Assembly: GCF_900100375.1 (NCBI RefSeq)
Contig: NZ_FNEZ01000002.1
Span: 992,001-1,056,000, forward strand
Direction of reading: 5' to 3'
Origin: Flavobacterium noncentrifugens
GTDB lineage: Bacteria; Bacteroidota; Bacteroidia; Flavobacteriales; Flavobacteriaceae
DNA length: 64,000 bases
Shown: positions 15,978-24,391 of the stretch, piece by piece
Numbering within the stretch: position 1 is the stretch's first letter
Layout: each line of letters opens with the position of its first letter
The notes under the pieces: model-generated
What the model saw: the letters and a program-made list of their open reading frames with translations, nothing else
Databases searched by the model: none
Told to the model about the DNA's origin: nothing
Program-made: the position numbers and the translations under genes

Positions 15978-16667
15978 TTATTTTTGGTTCTTTGCAATTA
16001 ATTCTAATTCGTAGCGGTATTGGCGATGGCTTATACTGATATTTGACATGATCCAGTATACCGACATACTTATGACCGACGCAAAAAAGCACCAAACCGA
16101 TACCAGGTAATTTTCATAAAAAACAGTCGTAACCAGATAAGAAATCAGCACGGTGACACCAAGGAGCCACATGTGCCTGATATGTGAGAAGAATGGTGGA
16201 AGAATCGTTGCAGTGATATAAAGAATCCCGCCAAATACACGGAATGTTTCGGGATAAGTCTGGATGTAAGCAATATGGTAGCAATCAATTTCTGATTGCA
16301 CTTTGAAATGAAAAAGGCAATAGGTAAGATAGGCTGAAACCAGGATTCCAATGCCCACAAGAATCCTTTGAAATTCCCTTCTGCTTTGTTCTTTTTCGAG
16401 TAGCAGTAATGCAACAGGAACCCAAATGGGCCAAATGATCTGGGCAATTATAAGATAAAAATAGGTGATGCTTTCTTGAAGGTACAGCAATTCGCCGCGT
16501 GGCAGTGAAAGCCACAGTATTCCCTCAGCGCCTTGCTGAATGGCAAAAATGAAAGGAATTGCAGCAAACATAATCTGAGACGGATGTCGTACTTTTTTTA
16601 TAGATGTAACCCCAATTACCGAAAGAACAATGCAAGCACTAAAACTCGCCGTAGCCGAAAAACACAT
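15978..16667 (-). CDS. DUF6629-like seven-helix membrane protein
   Basis: The 229-residue protein begins with the distinctive MCFSATASFSA, a hallmark of the DUF6629 membrane family, and has about seven hydrophobic helices. The function is unknown. The conserved N-terminal Cys and later His/Trp residues (QQGAEGILW, FHFKVQSEIDCYH) recall rhodopsin-like or haem-binding membrane proteins, but nothing proves this. Its ATG shares one base with the stop of the upstream 36-aa ORF (TAATG), indicating coupled translation. It would be co-expressed with D-lactate dehydrogenase. Confidence 0.82.
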   Translation of the reverse strand: MCFSATASFSACIVLSVIGVTSIKKVRHPSQIMFAAIPFIFAIQQGAEGILWLSLPRGELLYLQESITYFYLIIAQIIWPIWVPVALLLLEKEQSRREFQRILVGIGILVSAYLTYCLFHFKVQSEIDCYHIAYIQTYPETFRVFGGILYITATILPPFFSHIRHMWLLGVTVLISYLVTTVFYENYLVSVWCFFASVISMSVYWIMSNISISHRQYRYELELIAKNQK

Positions 16668-16777
16668 TAAAGGGTAGGGTTGGCTTTATAAATTTCTTTA
16701 GCGGTCTTCCCAAACCGGTTCATCAGTATGGTTGCTGTGAGCGCGGTCAAGAAAATACAGGTAAATAGCGTTTTCAT
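16667..16777 (-). CDS. 36-aa membrane peptide coupled to its neighbours
   Basis: This short ORF encodes 36 residues, starting MKTLFTCIFLTALTATILM, with one hydrophobic helix and a basic tail (NRFGKTAKEIYKANPTL). Its ATG overlaps the BON stop by four bases (ATGA) and its TAA overlaps the DUF6629 ATG by one base (TAATG). Such double coupling is good evidence that it is translated. It may serve as a small membrane partner of the DUF6629 protein. No family is recognised. Confidence 0.65.
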   Translation of the reverse strand: MKTLFTCIFLTALTATILMNRFGKTAKEIYKANPTL

Positions 16778-17481
16778 GATTTATAGGGTTGGTTCATACT
16801 ATTTGAAAGCTTTGTGGTGGTTTCGCAGTAAGGCGATGCAACGGCAAGCTCATTTACAATGGCCCAGACTCCAGGCGTACACCAGGCAACCCTTTCTACT
16901 TCCTGTTTTTCAAAAACGGAAGCCACTTTTCCGGTCAGGGTGATCTTCGAACCATATACCGATACCTTGATATCTTTTCCAAAAATGGAGTTTCTTGCCA
17001 ATGCTGACTCCAGGTGTATTTTTTCAATGCCATCATCTCTATCAGATTTTATCAGGATGTTATTGCGAACGGCAACGACACCTGCCAGTTTGATTACAGC
17101 CGCTGTGGCCGCCTGCTTCTGGTAATGCCACGGCAATTGCCCCTCGAGTGTGATAATGGCGTTTTCAAGTTTTACGACGATATTATCTTTGGGAATCACT
17201 GGTGATTCCTTCAAGGCGTTGATGGCAGACAGGACGATATCCCTATTGCTTTTTTTAAATGACTTTTCGTAAGTAATATCAATGTTCTCTATAATTCCCT
17301 TGACGCCCTTCACTCTTTTTGCGGCATCCTCGGCAGCTGTCTTTTTATAATAGTCATCAACATCACCACTCAATGTGACGATTCCGTCTTGAGCGGTGAC
17401 ACCAATTTCTGCAGCATGCAACAGCGGTTCCCATTTAATGGCATCCTGAACGTCTTTCTGTAATTCCTCGTTGGTTTTCAT
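16774..17481 (-). CDS. Triple BON-domain protein (paralogue 2)
   Basis: The start is at MKTNEELQKDVQDAIKWE (17481), identical in style to the other paralogues; the 21 residues upstream are not homologous. The 235-residue protein has three BON repeats (for example TAQDGIVTLSGDVDDYYKK) and a longer Ser/Thr-rich C-terminal tail (about residues 210-235) that the other copies lack. No signal peptide is present. It heads the operon with the 36-aa ORF, DUF6629 and ldhA, and has promoter B 20 bp upstream. Confidence 0.9.
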   Translation of the reverse strand: MKTNEELQKDVQDAIKWEPLLHAAEIGVTAQDGIVTLSGDVDDYYKKTAAEDAAKRVKGVKGIIENIDITYEKSFKKSNRDIVLSAINALKESPVIPKDNIVVKLENAIITLEGQLPWHYQKQAATAAVIKLAGVVAVRNNILIKSDRDDGIEKIHLESALARNSIFGKDIKVSVYGSKITLTGKVASVFEKQEVERVAWCTPGVWAIVNELAVASPYCETTTKLSNSMNQPYKS

Positions 17482-17500
17482 ATGTACTATCTTTATTGGG

Positions 17501-17566
17501 CAAATTTGATGAATGTCGGTAGGTTGTGAAATGATGTTTATCATGTCTAAAAATGATTCAGATCAC
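17501..17566 (-). promoter_or_regulatory. Regulon promoter B (BON2-ldhA operon)
   Basis: The -7 box CAAATTTG is at 17501-17508. Operator ATGATGTTTATCAT (17531-17544), a perfect palindrome in its arms, is centred 29.5 bp upstream of the box. Operator ATGATTCAGATCAC (17553-17566) is centred 51.5 bp upstream. Both keep the 5-4-5 geometry of FNR sites. Confidence 0.8.
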
Positions 17567-17579
17567 GCACAATGAATTA

Positions 17580-18542
17580 CTATTTGACCTTATCGGATTG
17601 TTCCAATTTCTTTTTCTGTTTGGCCTCGGCCTTTTTTTGTTTCTTGAAAAAACCTTTCAAAAGGAAATTATGTTTTGCTGCTTCTTCGATCTCCAGTAAT
17701 TTTTTAGAGCCTGATTGAAGGTTGGTCATGGTCGAATCGAATGAATTGGCCAGTTTTTCGTCGCTGATGAGTTTAGGAAGGATGCCTTTTCCCTGGTTTA
17801 ATTTTGCGGTAAACACATTGATGTCCGATGCGCTGGTTTCAAAACCGGAAAGCATTTTTTTGATGCTGTTGGCATAATATGGATCGGTCATCAGTTTTGA
17901 TATTGTGCCATTTTTGTCATTCATGTTTTTTGAAAACAGCACAAAGCCATCCGAGGTTGTTTTCAGGTTTAACAAGGTCTGGTCAATGTTATCGGCAAAA
18001 TGCTCGTCGGTAAGTACTTTAGACAATACGCCTTTGCCGTTGTTGATTTTAAAACTGAATTCGGACAGTTGTTTGGTGATCACTTCGGCATTATCGACGC
18101 TTTTTTTAAGCCCCGCCATTAAATCTTCAAGCCCGACGGCTTCATTGGACCGGATCATCGCGTGGTCTTTTACGATCTGGTCAGAGTTGCTCCCCGGAGA
18201 AATGGTCAGTACTTTGTCACCCATGAGCCCATCGGTACCGATACTTGCAAAAGCATCGGCTTTAATGTAATGCTGAATTTCCGAGCGGATGACCATATTG
18301 ACCACAACTGCAGAATCAGAAACAAATGCGATGTCTTTGATCGTTCCGATATTAATTCCCGAGAGTTCGACGTTATTTCCGGTTTTAAGGCCGCTCACAT
18401 TTTTAAATTGTGCCTGCAGGTGAAAAGTTGATCCAAAAAGATTTTGGCTTTTGCCAATGAAATACACCGCAACCAAAAAGGCAGCCAGCCCGATGATGAC
18501 AAACATCCCCAATTTCCATATGTAATCTGCTTTCTTTTTCAT
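17580..18542 (-). CDS. mlaD: MlaD-family substrate-binding protein
   Basis: Starting at MKKKADYIWKLGMFVIIG (18542), the 320-residue protein has one N-terminal membrane helix (about 9-28) and an MCE/MlaD domain (FKNVSGLKTGNNVELSGI), then a long helical part ending in a Lys-rich coil. MlaD-type proteins bind phospholipids in the periplasm and pass them between the membranes with MlaEF. It is the third gene of an mlaE-mlaF-mlaD operon, 17 bp after the ATPase gene. The order and domains are canonical. I found no regulon operator for this operon, though it lies between two regulon units. Confidence 0.9.
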   Translation of the reverse strand: MKKKADYIWKLGMFVIIGLAAFLVAVYFIGKSQNLFGSTFHLQAQFKNVSGLKTGNNVELSGINIGTIKDIAFVSDSAVVVNMVIRSEIQHYIKADAFASIGTDGLMGDKVLTISPGSNSDQIVKDHAMIRSNEAVGLEDLMAGLKKSVDNAEVITKQLSEFSFKINNGKGVLSKVLTDEHFADNIDQTLLNLKTTSDGFVLFSKNMNDKNGTISKLMTDPYYANSIKKMLSGFETSASDINVFTAKLNQGKGILPKLISDEKLANSFDSTMTNLQSGSKKLLEIEEAAKHNFLLKGFFKKQKKAEAKQKKKLEQSDKVK

Positions 18543-18559
18543 CGCATATTTTTTAACTT

Positions 18560-19294
18560 TTAAACAAAAAAAGAACGTACCCAATCGTCGGGGCTGTTCA
18601 TGAGTTCATCATAACTGCCTTGGGCATGAATGACACCGTCCTTTATGATCATGATCCGGTTTCCGGTCATTTTTGCACAATTGATATCGTGGGTAATAAT
18701 GAGCGAAGTAGTCTTGTATTTTTTTTGTACCGAAAGGATCAGTTCGCTGATTTCTTTTGCTGTGATCGTATCCAATCCCGCTGTGGGCTCATCATAAAGT
18801 ATAATTTCGGGTTTGATGATCAGTGTACGCGCCAGCCCGATGCGTTTGACCATGCCGCCTGATAATTCCGATGGCATTTTGTCTATTGCTTCTTGCAATC
18901 CAACGCTGTCCAATGCTTCGAGGATTTGTTTTTCGATTTCGATCTCAGACAAATGCGCGGTATGGTGTTTTAGGGTAAAAGCCAGATTTTCGCGAACCGA
19001 CATCGAATCGTATAAAGCACCGCCCTGAAACAAAAAACCGATTCTGAGCCTGATTCTATTGAGTGCTTTGTAATCCAATTTTGTAATGTCTGTACCAAAT
19101 ACTTCCAGTTTTCCTTTGTCGGCTTCGAGCAGGCCGACCAAACATTCTATAGTCACCGACTTTCCTGAACCGGATCGCCCAAGAATGACCAGACTTTCGC
19201 CTTTATCTACAGTAAGGTTAATTCCGCGCAGTACTTTGTTTTTGCCAAAGGATTTCCACAGATTCTTGATGGCTATGATCGGTTGCGTTTCCAT
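18560..19294 (-). CDS. mlaF: MlaF-type phospholipid ABC transporter ATPase
   Basis: The start is METQPIIAIKNLWKSFG (19294), 4 bp from the permease gene; the longer frame has a non-homologous leader inside mlaE. The 244-residue protein shows Walker A GRSGSGKS, the signature LSGGM, Walker B LYDEPTAGLD and the switch His in IITHD. The pattern LSGGMVKRIGLARTL is typical of MlaF/Ttg2A. It would energise lipid movement through MlaE, with MlaD as the binding partner encoded next. Confidence 0.92.
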   Translation of the reverse strand: METQPIIAIKNLWKSFGKNKVLRGINLTVDKGESLVILGRSGSGKSVTIECLVGLLEADKGKLEVFGTDITKLDYKALNRIRLRIGFLFQGGALYDSMSVRENLAFTLKHHTAHLSEIEIEKQILEALDSVGLQEAIDKMPSELSGGMVKRIGLARTLIIKPEIILYDEPTAGLDTITAKEISELILSVQKKYKTTSLIITHDINCAKMTGNRIMIIKDGVIHAQGSYDELMNSPDDWVRSFFV

Positions 19295-19298
19295 GATT

Positions 19299-20057
19299 TT
19301 AAAAAAATAAATCGGTAATCTGTACCGCAAGCATATCGACAATAAAAATGGACAGCGAAGCGGTAACCACTGCAGAGTTGGCAGCAAGACCAACACTTGC
19401 GGTTCCGCCAGAGGCATTGAATCCTTTATAGCAGCCAATGGTGCCTATAAAAAATCCGAAGAAGAATGTTTTTATTGTTGCCGGCAGCAAATCCAGAAAA
19501 TCAAGATGCTCGATCACTTCTGAAAAATAGCGTTGCAACCCGATAGTTCCGTGTACGTTATAACCGATATAGCCACCGAAAACGCCAACGACATCTGCAA
19601 AAATCACCAATATCGGAACCATTAATGTTGCAGCCAATATTCGGGTAACGACCAAGTATTTATACGGATTGATGGCAGAGACTTCCATCGCATCTATTTG
19701 CGAAGTTACTTTCATCGATCCCAGTTCGGCACCAATCCCCGAAGCGATTTTTCCGGCGCAGATTAAAGCCGTAACCACCGGTGCAATTTCCCTGATCAGC
19801 GAAAGGGAAACCATGCTGGGAAGCCATGATTCTGCACCAAATTTCGTCATCGTAGGCCGGGACTGAATCGTAAGTACCAAACCCATAATAAATCCGGTGA
19901 TGCTCACCAATGGCAACGACTTGTATCCGATGGCAAAACATTGCCGGATAAATTCATTGAACTGAAACGGCGGTAGCACTATTTCCTTGAAAAACCTTCC
20001 GATAAACATCGAAAATTTTCCGGCTTGGGTAAACTGCTCTTTTAGAAAAGGTACCAT
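19299..20057 (-). CDS. mlaE: MlaE-type ABC permease
   Basis: The 252-residue membrane protein has five to six helices and the MlaE family motifs EIAPVVTALICAGKIASGIG and AELGSMKVTSQIDAMEV, which form the coupling helix and core. It is the first gene of the mla operon. The upstream 120 bp (20058-20177) has no operator of the regulon type, so this unit may be constitutive. Family assignment is firm. Confidence 0.92.
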   Translation of the reverse strand: MVPFLKEQFTQAGKFSMFIGRFFKEIVLPPFQFNEFIRQCFAIGYKSLPLVSITGFIMGLVLTIQSRPTMTKFGAESWLPSMVSLSLIREIAPVVTALICAGKIASGIGAELGSMKVTSQIDAMEVSAINPYKYLVVTRILAATLMVPILVIFADVVGVFGGYIGYNVHGTIGLQRYFSEVIEHLDFLDLLPATIKTFFFGFFIGTIGCYKGFNASGGTASVGLAANSAVVTASLSIFIVDMLAVQITDLFF

Positions 20058-20177
20058 GCTTAGCGTTTTTTAGGATATGATTTTATAAAAAAATATTTGG
20101 TTAGGACCAGAAAGCTTGTGGCTCCCTGGTGATTTTTTTCTTCTCTTGACCCAAATGATTTAACTGTTCATCCGATT

Positions 20178-20768
20178 TTATAGTTTGCTTTCCTTTACAT
20201 CATTCTTTACTTTATTGGCAGCACTTTTACCTGGCAGATAAATTTGAAAACCAAACGATGCATTTAGGTTTCCTTGATAAGGCGTACTTCCCAGTCCAAC
20301 AAGGCTGTTGTATTTAAGCAAGACTTCAAGCCCGATGTTTGGTGTGATAAAATAAGCGAAACCCGGACCTGCACCAATATTCAATCCGTTGGTATTGTCG
20401 GCGTCGCTGACATTTACGCCTCCGAATCCGGCAGTCAGTTCACCAAAAATCCGACTGTGTTTTACAATCTCGCCTTCTTTACCGCTGTAATATCTTCCGA
20501 GTGCACCGATGCCGTAATTGGTAGTAGTACCCGAATTTTTCGCCGTTTCGATGCCAAAATCGACATAGCCACCAAGGGCTAAATTATCTTTGATGAACCA
20601 GGCTGCCTTTGGGCTAATTTCTGCGCTAAGGATCTTTGGGTCATTCAGGCCGAGATTAATGTTTGCCAGGTTGCCACCGATCAGGATATTTCCTTTTTGG
20701 ATTTGCGCTTGTGTACTAAATGCGGTTGCAATAATGGCAACGGCAACTAAGATGTAATGGTTTTTCAT
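20178..20768 (-). CDS. Outer-membrane beta-barrel protein
   Basis: Starting at MKNHYILVAVAIIATAF (20768), the 196-residue protein has a Sec signal ending STQAQ and an eight-strand beta-barrel pattern of the OmpA/OmpX-like outer membrane type (GNLANINLGLND, GFGGVNVSDADN, LNASFGFQIYL). It is a single-gene unit with a complete pair of regulon operators upstream. A structural or protective role in the outer membrane is likely; nothing points to a specific solute. Confidence 0.78.
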   Translation of the reverse strand: MKNHYILVAVAIIATAFSTQAQIQKGNILIGGNLANINLGLNDPKILSAEISPKAAWFIKDNLALGGYVDFGIETAKNSGTTTNYGIGALGRYYSGKEGEIVKHSRIFGELTAGFGGVNVSDADNTNGLNIGAGPGFAYFITPNIGLEVLLKYNSLVGLGSTPYQGNLNASFGFQIYLPGKSAANKVKNDVKESKL

Positions 20769-20805
20769 GATTGTTTTTTTTAAGGTATTGTTTTTAATAC
20801 TAAAG

Positions 20806-20871
20806 CAAAGGTGCTCCATTATCATCCCTCAGAAAATGACACGAATCATTACGAAAAGTGACCCTCATTAC
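20806..20871 (-). promoter_or_regulatory. Regulon promoter C (outer-membrane beta-barrel gene)
   Basis: The -7 box CACCTTTG lies at 20806-20813. Operators ATGACACGAATCAT (20836-20849) and GTGACCCTCATTAC (20858-20871) are centred 29.5 and 51.5 bp upstream of it. Confidence 0.82.
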
Positions 20872-20884
20872 ATTTGAAGATCTA

Positions 20885-20927
20885 CAAAAAAAAACTTCCC
20901 TTAAAAGTATTTAGACTTTAAGGGAAG
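20885..20927 (-). terminator. Rho-independent terminator after the DJ-1/PfpI gene
   Basis: An 11-bp perfect stem, CTTCCCTTAAA (20895-20905) and its complement (20917-20927), is followed in the minus direction by nine T residues (20886-20894). It ends the BON3-DJ-1 unit and separates it from promoter C. Confidence 0.85.
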
Positions 20928-20970
20928 CAATTTTGGTTGATTTTTTGAAAAACCTGTACTATTTAAATAT

Positions 20971-21669
20971 TCATTTATGCTCTTTTTTCAGGCCTTCAAG
21001 GGTTTGCAATAGCAATTCTGCTGTCGCTTTTGACGAACCTGGATTTTGCCCTGTAATCAGTAAACCGTCTTGCTGGGTGTAGCTTTCCCAGATTTTGCCT
21101 TTGCTGTAATGCGCGCCGGTTTCGATCAGCACATCTTCCAACAAAAATGGCACAACTTCGACCAGATCGACAGCGGCTTCCTCTTCATTGGAGAAACCCG
21201 TTACATATTTTCCATGGATAAGCGGGTCACCATTTATTGCTTTGGCATAAATTAAAGCGGCCGGCGCATGGCAAACCAAGCCGACAGGTTTTTGATGGTT
21301 GTAAAAATGCTCGATGAGTGCAATAGAATCGCGGTCGTTTGCCAGATCCCATAATGGTCCGTGCCCGCCCGGATAAAAAACGGCATCATAATCATGGTAA
21401 TCTATTTGCGACAGCACCAGCGAATGCGCCACTTTGTCTATCGCTACATCGTCTTTGTAGAACCGCTGCGTGTCTTTGGTCTGAGCATCTGGAGCTTCAC
21501 TTTTTGGATCTACCGGTGGTTGTCCGCCTTTAGGCGATGCGATCGTGATTGTCGCACCTGCATCGGCAAAAACGTAATAAGGGGCTGCAAATTCTTCAAT
21601 CCAGAAACCGGTTTTTTTACCGGTGTTTCCCAAATCGCTATGGGAGGTAAGTACCATTAATATTTTCAT
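20971..21669 (-). CDS. DJ-1/PfpI family protein (Hsp31-like glyoxalase/chaperone)
   Basis: The 232-residue protein begins MKILMVLTSHSDLGNTGKK and has the class I glutamine-amidotransferase-like fold. The nucleophilic elbow is GLVCHAPAAL, with FYPGGHGPLWDL for the acidic and oxyanion part. This variant matches Hsp31/YhbO-like or GATase1 proteins that detoxify methylglyoxal or repair glycated protein. It follows the BON3 gene by 48 bp and ends at a clear terminator, so the two form one operon. Methylglyoxal removal would fit a glycolytic, fermentative state. Confidence 0.88.
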   Translation of the reverse strand: MKILMVLTSHSDLGNTGKKTGFWIEEFAAPYYVFADAGATITIASPKGGQPPVDPKSEAPDAQTKDTQRFYKDDVAIDKVAHSLVLSQIDYHDYDAVFYPGGHGPLWDLANDRDSIALIEHFYNHQKPVGLVCHAPAALIYAKAINGDPLIHGKYVTGFSNEEEAAVDLVEVVPFLLEDVLIETGAHYSKGKIWESYTQQDGLLITGQNPGSSKATAELLLQTLEGLKKEHK

Positions 21670-21717
21670 AGTGTTATTTTTTTAGTATTTAAAGTTAGGG
21701 CAAAGCCCCATCATTTC

Positions 21718-22386
21718 CTAATCGGAAAATGCATAATCGTAGTCGACGACGAGCTCATTTTTGACGAAAGCCACGCCGGGTGTGTTCCAGGCAATTCGTA
21801 CGGCTTCTTCTTTTTGGTACAGCGAGGTGACATTCCCTGAAAGTGTTACTGTAGTGCCCGATACCGAAACGATAATGTCTTTCGCATTTATCCCCCAGTG
21901 GCGCGCAAGTGCATTTTCGACATGCTTTTTCTCAATAGCACTTTGGGATGATGGTTTTACAACGATCTGATTGGTTACGCCTTTGACACCTAAAATTTCT
22001 GTTGCCGATATCCGGCCAATTTCCTTTTGGTAGTTCCATTCCACTTCTCCGTCTAAAGTAACCCAGCCATCCTCAACGGTAAATTTTAGCGTGCTCGGCA
22101 GGAAAAGGCTTTTTTCGAATGAGACCAGCAGGTCTGATGCTATATTAGCATCGCTTTTCGAATAGGCATCGGCATACTGTACTTTAATATTTTCTACCAC
22201 AGCCCTGACACCCGCTACTTTTTTAGCTGCATAATCTGCTTCGGTTTTTTTATAATAGTTGTCGACCGTACCGCTAAGGGTGACAATTCCGTCTTTTACG
22301 GTCACACCGATTTCGGCAGCGTGGAGCAGTGGTTCCCATTTGATGGCATCCTGAACTTCTTTTTGTAATTCCTCATTTGTTTTCAT
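21718..22386 (-). CDS. Triple BON-domain protein (paralogue 3)
   Basis: The 222-residue protein has three BON domains (GIVTLSGTVDNYYKK; VTLDGEVEWNYQKE; VTLSGNVTSLYQKE) and no signal peptide. It ends in acidic, aromatic residues (VVDYDYAFSD), much like paralogue 4. It heads a two-gene operon with the DJ-1/PfpI gene, under promoter D (22438-22503). Confidence 0.9.
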   Translation of the reverse strand: MKTNEELQKEVQDAIKWEPLLHAAEIGVTVKDGIVTLSGTVDNYYKKTEADYAAKKVAGVRAVVENIKVQYADAYSKSDANIASDLLVSFEKSLFLPSTLKFTVEDGWVTLDGEVEWNYQKEIGRISATEILGVKGVTNQIVVKPSSQSAIEKKHVENALARHWGINAKDIIVSVSGTTVTLSGNVTSLYQKEEAVRIAWNTPGVAFVKNELVVDYDYAFSD

Positions 22387-22437
22387 GCTTCGTATTTTAA
22401 ATTTGTTTTTCAGATTTTAGTTTTTCAATCGTTGAGA

Positions 22438-22503
22438 CAAAGGTGCCATGATGCAGGTAAAGATGAAATGATGCCCAATGCCGTAAAATGTGTCCTTCGA
22501 CAC
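22438..22503 (-). promoter_or_regulatory. Regulon promoter D (BON3-DJ-1 operon)
   Basis: The -7 box CACCTTTG is at 22438-22445. Operator GTGTCCTTCGACAC (22490-22503), a perfect inverted repeat in its arms, is centred 51.5 bp upstream. At the 29.5-bp position (22468-22481) only the promoter-proximal half ATGAT is kept. Confidence 0.75.
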
Positions 22504-22540
22504 TTTCAGGAAATTATTTGAGTGCAACGGCAAAAGGCTT

Positions 22541-23074
22541 TTAGTTTTTTGTTTCAGATTTTTTGATCGTACTGATCACCTGTACTTTTGTAGGTGCTTT
22601 TTCTATCGCTATAAATGAATTTGCCAGCAAGAGTATAATTGAGATCATGATAGCAATAGTCGTAAGCCCAACACCCTGTAAATACCTCTTGTTTCCTTTT
22701 CGTGTTGCTGCGCTATTCTTGGTGTAGGAAGCATTATTGGCTTTAATTTCAAACAGCAATATTTCTCTGTAAGACTTTTTCATCAGCAACTGGAATTTGG
22801 CGACCGACAATGCCTGGTCGAGCGGTTTGCCCCTGAAAATACTCAGCATTAAAAGTATTGAACTGATAAAAGATGCTATTGGGACAATGGTAATGAGTTG
22901 CAGTACTTCATTTGATCCATCAAGGCTGTTTAAGAAAAATGGAATAAAAAGTACCGTAAAACCGATTATCGTGCCGGCATAGGAATGTTGCTGCCGATAA
23001 GAATCTACCTGTTTCTCAATAATCTCTTTAGAGTTCAATGCAAGAAATTCTAAATTTCTAAGGTCGTCTTCCAT
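22541..23074 (-). CDS. Three-helix membrane protein of unknown function
   Basis: The 177-residue protein has a soluble N-terminal helix (residues 1-30), a helical hairpin of two membrane segments (about 34-50 and 58-80), a charged middle part and a third membrane helix (about 133-153). I do not recognise the family. It lies 73 bp after the dps gene on the same strand, with no obvious promoter or terminator between, so it may be read through from promoter E. The function is unknown. Confidence 0.65.
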   Translation of the reverse strand: MEDDLRNLEFLALNSKEIIEKQVDSYRQQHSYAGTIIGFTVLFIPFFLNSLDGSNEVLQLITIVPIASFISSILLMLSIFRGKPLDQALSVAKFQLLMKKSYREILLFEIKANNASYTKNSAATRKGNKRYLQGVGLTTIAIMISIILLLANSFIAIEKAPTKVQVISTIKKSETKN

Positions 23075-23147
23075 AATAAATATTAGAAAGTTGAATGGGC
23101 AGCATGCGAAATGTTATTACAGGATAGTCATTATAGCCATCCATATT

Positions 23148-23621
23148 TTATTTTAAATGGGCTCTTAAAAACCAGGCCATTTTTTCGTGGGTTTCCATCA
23201 AACCCGTTGCAAAATCACTCGATCCGGCATCGTGGAAATCATTGGCAAATGATTTTATATGTTCGCGCAAAGCGGTAATAATACTTTGGTGGTCTTCTAA
23301 AAGTTCCGTAATAAACCCTTTGCTATCATTGCGTTGTCCGGTAACCTCTGTAAGCTGGGTCAAACTTAAATAGGATTTCATCGTTGCCGGCGCATAATGG
23401 CCGATAGACCGGATGCGCTCTGCGACATTGTCTATCAGTTCATCCAGTTGTCCAAACTGTGCTTCAAAGAATTTATGCTTGTCATAAAAATCGGCACCTT
23501 CGATGTTCCAGTGTGCATTTTTTGTCTTGATGTACAGTACGGTTTCATCGGCTAAAATCTTGGACAAGACATCGGCTACTGCCTGCCGATGGGCATCGGT
23601 AATTCCTATTGCTGTTTTCAT
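23148..23621 (-). CDS. dps: Dps ferritin-like DNA-protection protein
   Basis: The 157-residue protein is a canonical Dps, with His37, His49, Glu53, Asp64 and Glu68 as ferroxidase ligands and the intact motif KNAHWNIEG including Trp38. It binds and oxidises iron with hydrogen peroxide and protects DNA. It shares a symmetric, two-operator promoter region with the divergent gpmA gene. Compared with its paralogue at 13716-14189 it is the normal member of the pair. Confidence 0.93.
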   Translation of the reverse strand: MKTAIGITDAHRQAVADVLSKILADETVLYIKTKNAHWNIEGADFYDKHKFFEAQFGQLDELIDNVAERIRSIGHYAPATMKSYLSLTQLTEVTGQRNDSKGFITELLEDHQSIITALREHIKSFANDFHDAGSSDFATGLMETHEKMAWFLRAHLK

Positions 23622-23670
23622 AAATTGCTTTATTAAAATGATTGTTGCTTTTTAGTTACATCTAAAAGCA

Positions 23671-23766
23671 CAAAGTTGGCATCATCAAAGCGAAATTGAA
23701 ATGACCAAAAGCACACCAATATATGATTTAGAACACTTTTTAAAGTTATGATCGCCATTAGCTTTG
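23671..23766. promoter_or_regulatory. Symmetric divergent regulon promoter E/F (dps and gpmA)
   Basis: Two operators, ATGACCAAAAGCAC (23701-23714) and ATGATTTAGAACAC (23723-23736), have centres 22 bp apart. The minus-strand box for dps, CAACTTTG, is at 23671-23678; the plus-strand box for gpmA, TAGCTTTG, is at 23759-23766. Each box lies 29.5 bp from the nearer and 51.5 bp from the farther operator centre, so one pair can serve both genes. Confidence 0.85.
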
Positions 23767-23788
23767 TCCGTATTTTTACAATGATAAA

Positions 23789-24391
23789 ATGGCTATATTA
23801 ACTTTTGTACGACACGGACAATCGGTATACAATTTCGAGAACCGGTTTACCGGAACCCTTGACATTGCGTTGACGCCGCTGGGCCAACAGGAGGCAAAAC
23901 TTGCGGGGATGAAACTCATTGGTTATGAGTTTAACATTGCTTATACTTCGATGCTCGTCAGGGCGCAGGAGAGCCTTGAGATAATCCTGAAAGAGATCCA
24001 TTTGGAAATACCCATTGTAAAAAACGGCGCATTAAATGAGCGGATGTATGGCAATTTACAGGGGCTTAATAAGGCCGAAACAGCTCAGAGATATGGCGCA
24101 GCGCAGGTGGAGATCTGGCGCAGGAGTTACGACATTCGTCCGCCCGGGGGCGAAAGCCTCCAAGATACATACAACAGGGTGATCCGGTATTATAAAAGTG
24201 TAATTGCCCCAGAATTGCAATCAGGACACAATGTTTTAGTCGTGGCCCACGGCAACAGCCTGAGGGCGTTAATGATGTATCTTGAAAACATTACTCCCAA
24301 GGACATCGTAAATGTCAACATTCCTACCGGGCTGCCACGGGTTTACCAGTTCGATGGTGATTTACAGATCTCTTTCGTAAAATATTTGTGA
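23789..24391 (+). CDS. gpmA: 2,3-bisphosphoglycerate-dependent phosphoglycerate mutase
   Basis: The 200-residue protein begins MAILTFVRHGQSVYN, with the phosphohistidine at His9. It has the dPGM-specific segments ENRFTGTLDIALTPLG, ERMYGNLQGLNK and AHGNSLRALMMYLE, including the second catalytic His. It interconverts 3- and 2-phosphoglycerate. It is about 45 residues shorter than E. coli GpmA, which is a known size class. It is transcribed divergently from dps and shares the operator pair, so glycolytic flux would be induced together with DNA protection. Confidence 0.9.
   Translation: MAILTFVRHGQSVYNFENRFTGTLDIALTPLGQQEAKLAGMKLIGYEFNIAYTSMLVRAQESLEIILKEIHLEIPIVKNGALNERMYGNLQGLNKAETAQRYGAAQVEIWRRSYDIRPPGGESLQDTYNRVIRYYKSVIAPELQSGHNVLVVAHGNSLRALMMYLENITPKDIVNVNIPTGLPRVYQFDGDLQISFVKYL

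Noticed and set aside
20058..20177. Search for regulon operators before the mla operon
   Set aside because: Only half sites (GTGAT, CTTGAC) are seen and no -7 box at 29.5 or 51.5 bp, so I do not include mlaEFD in the regulon.
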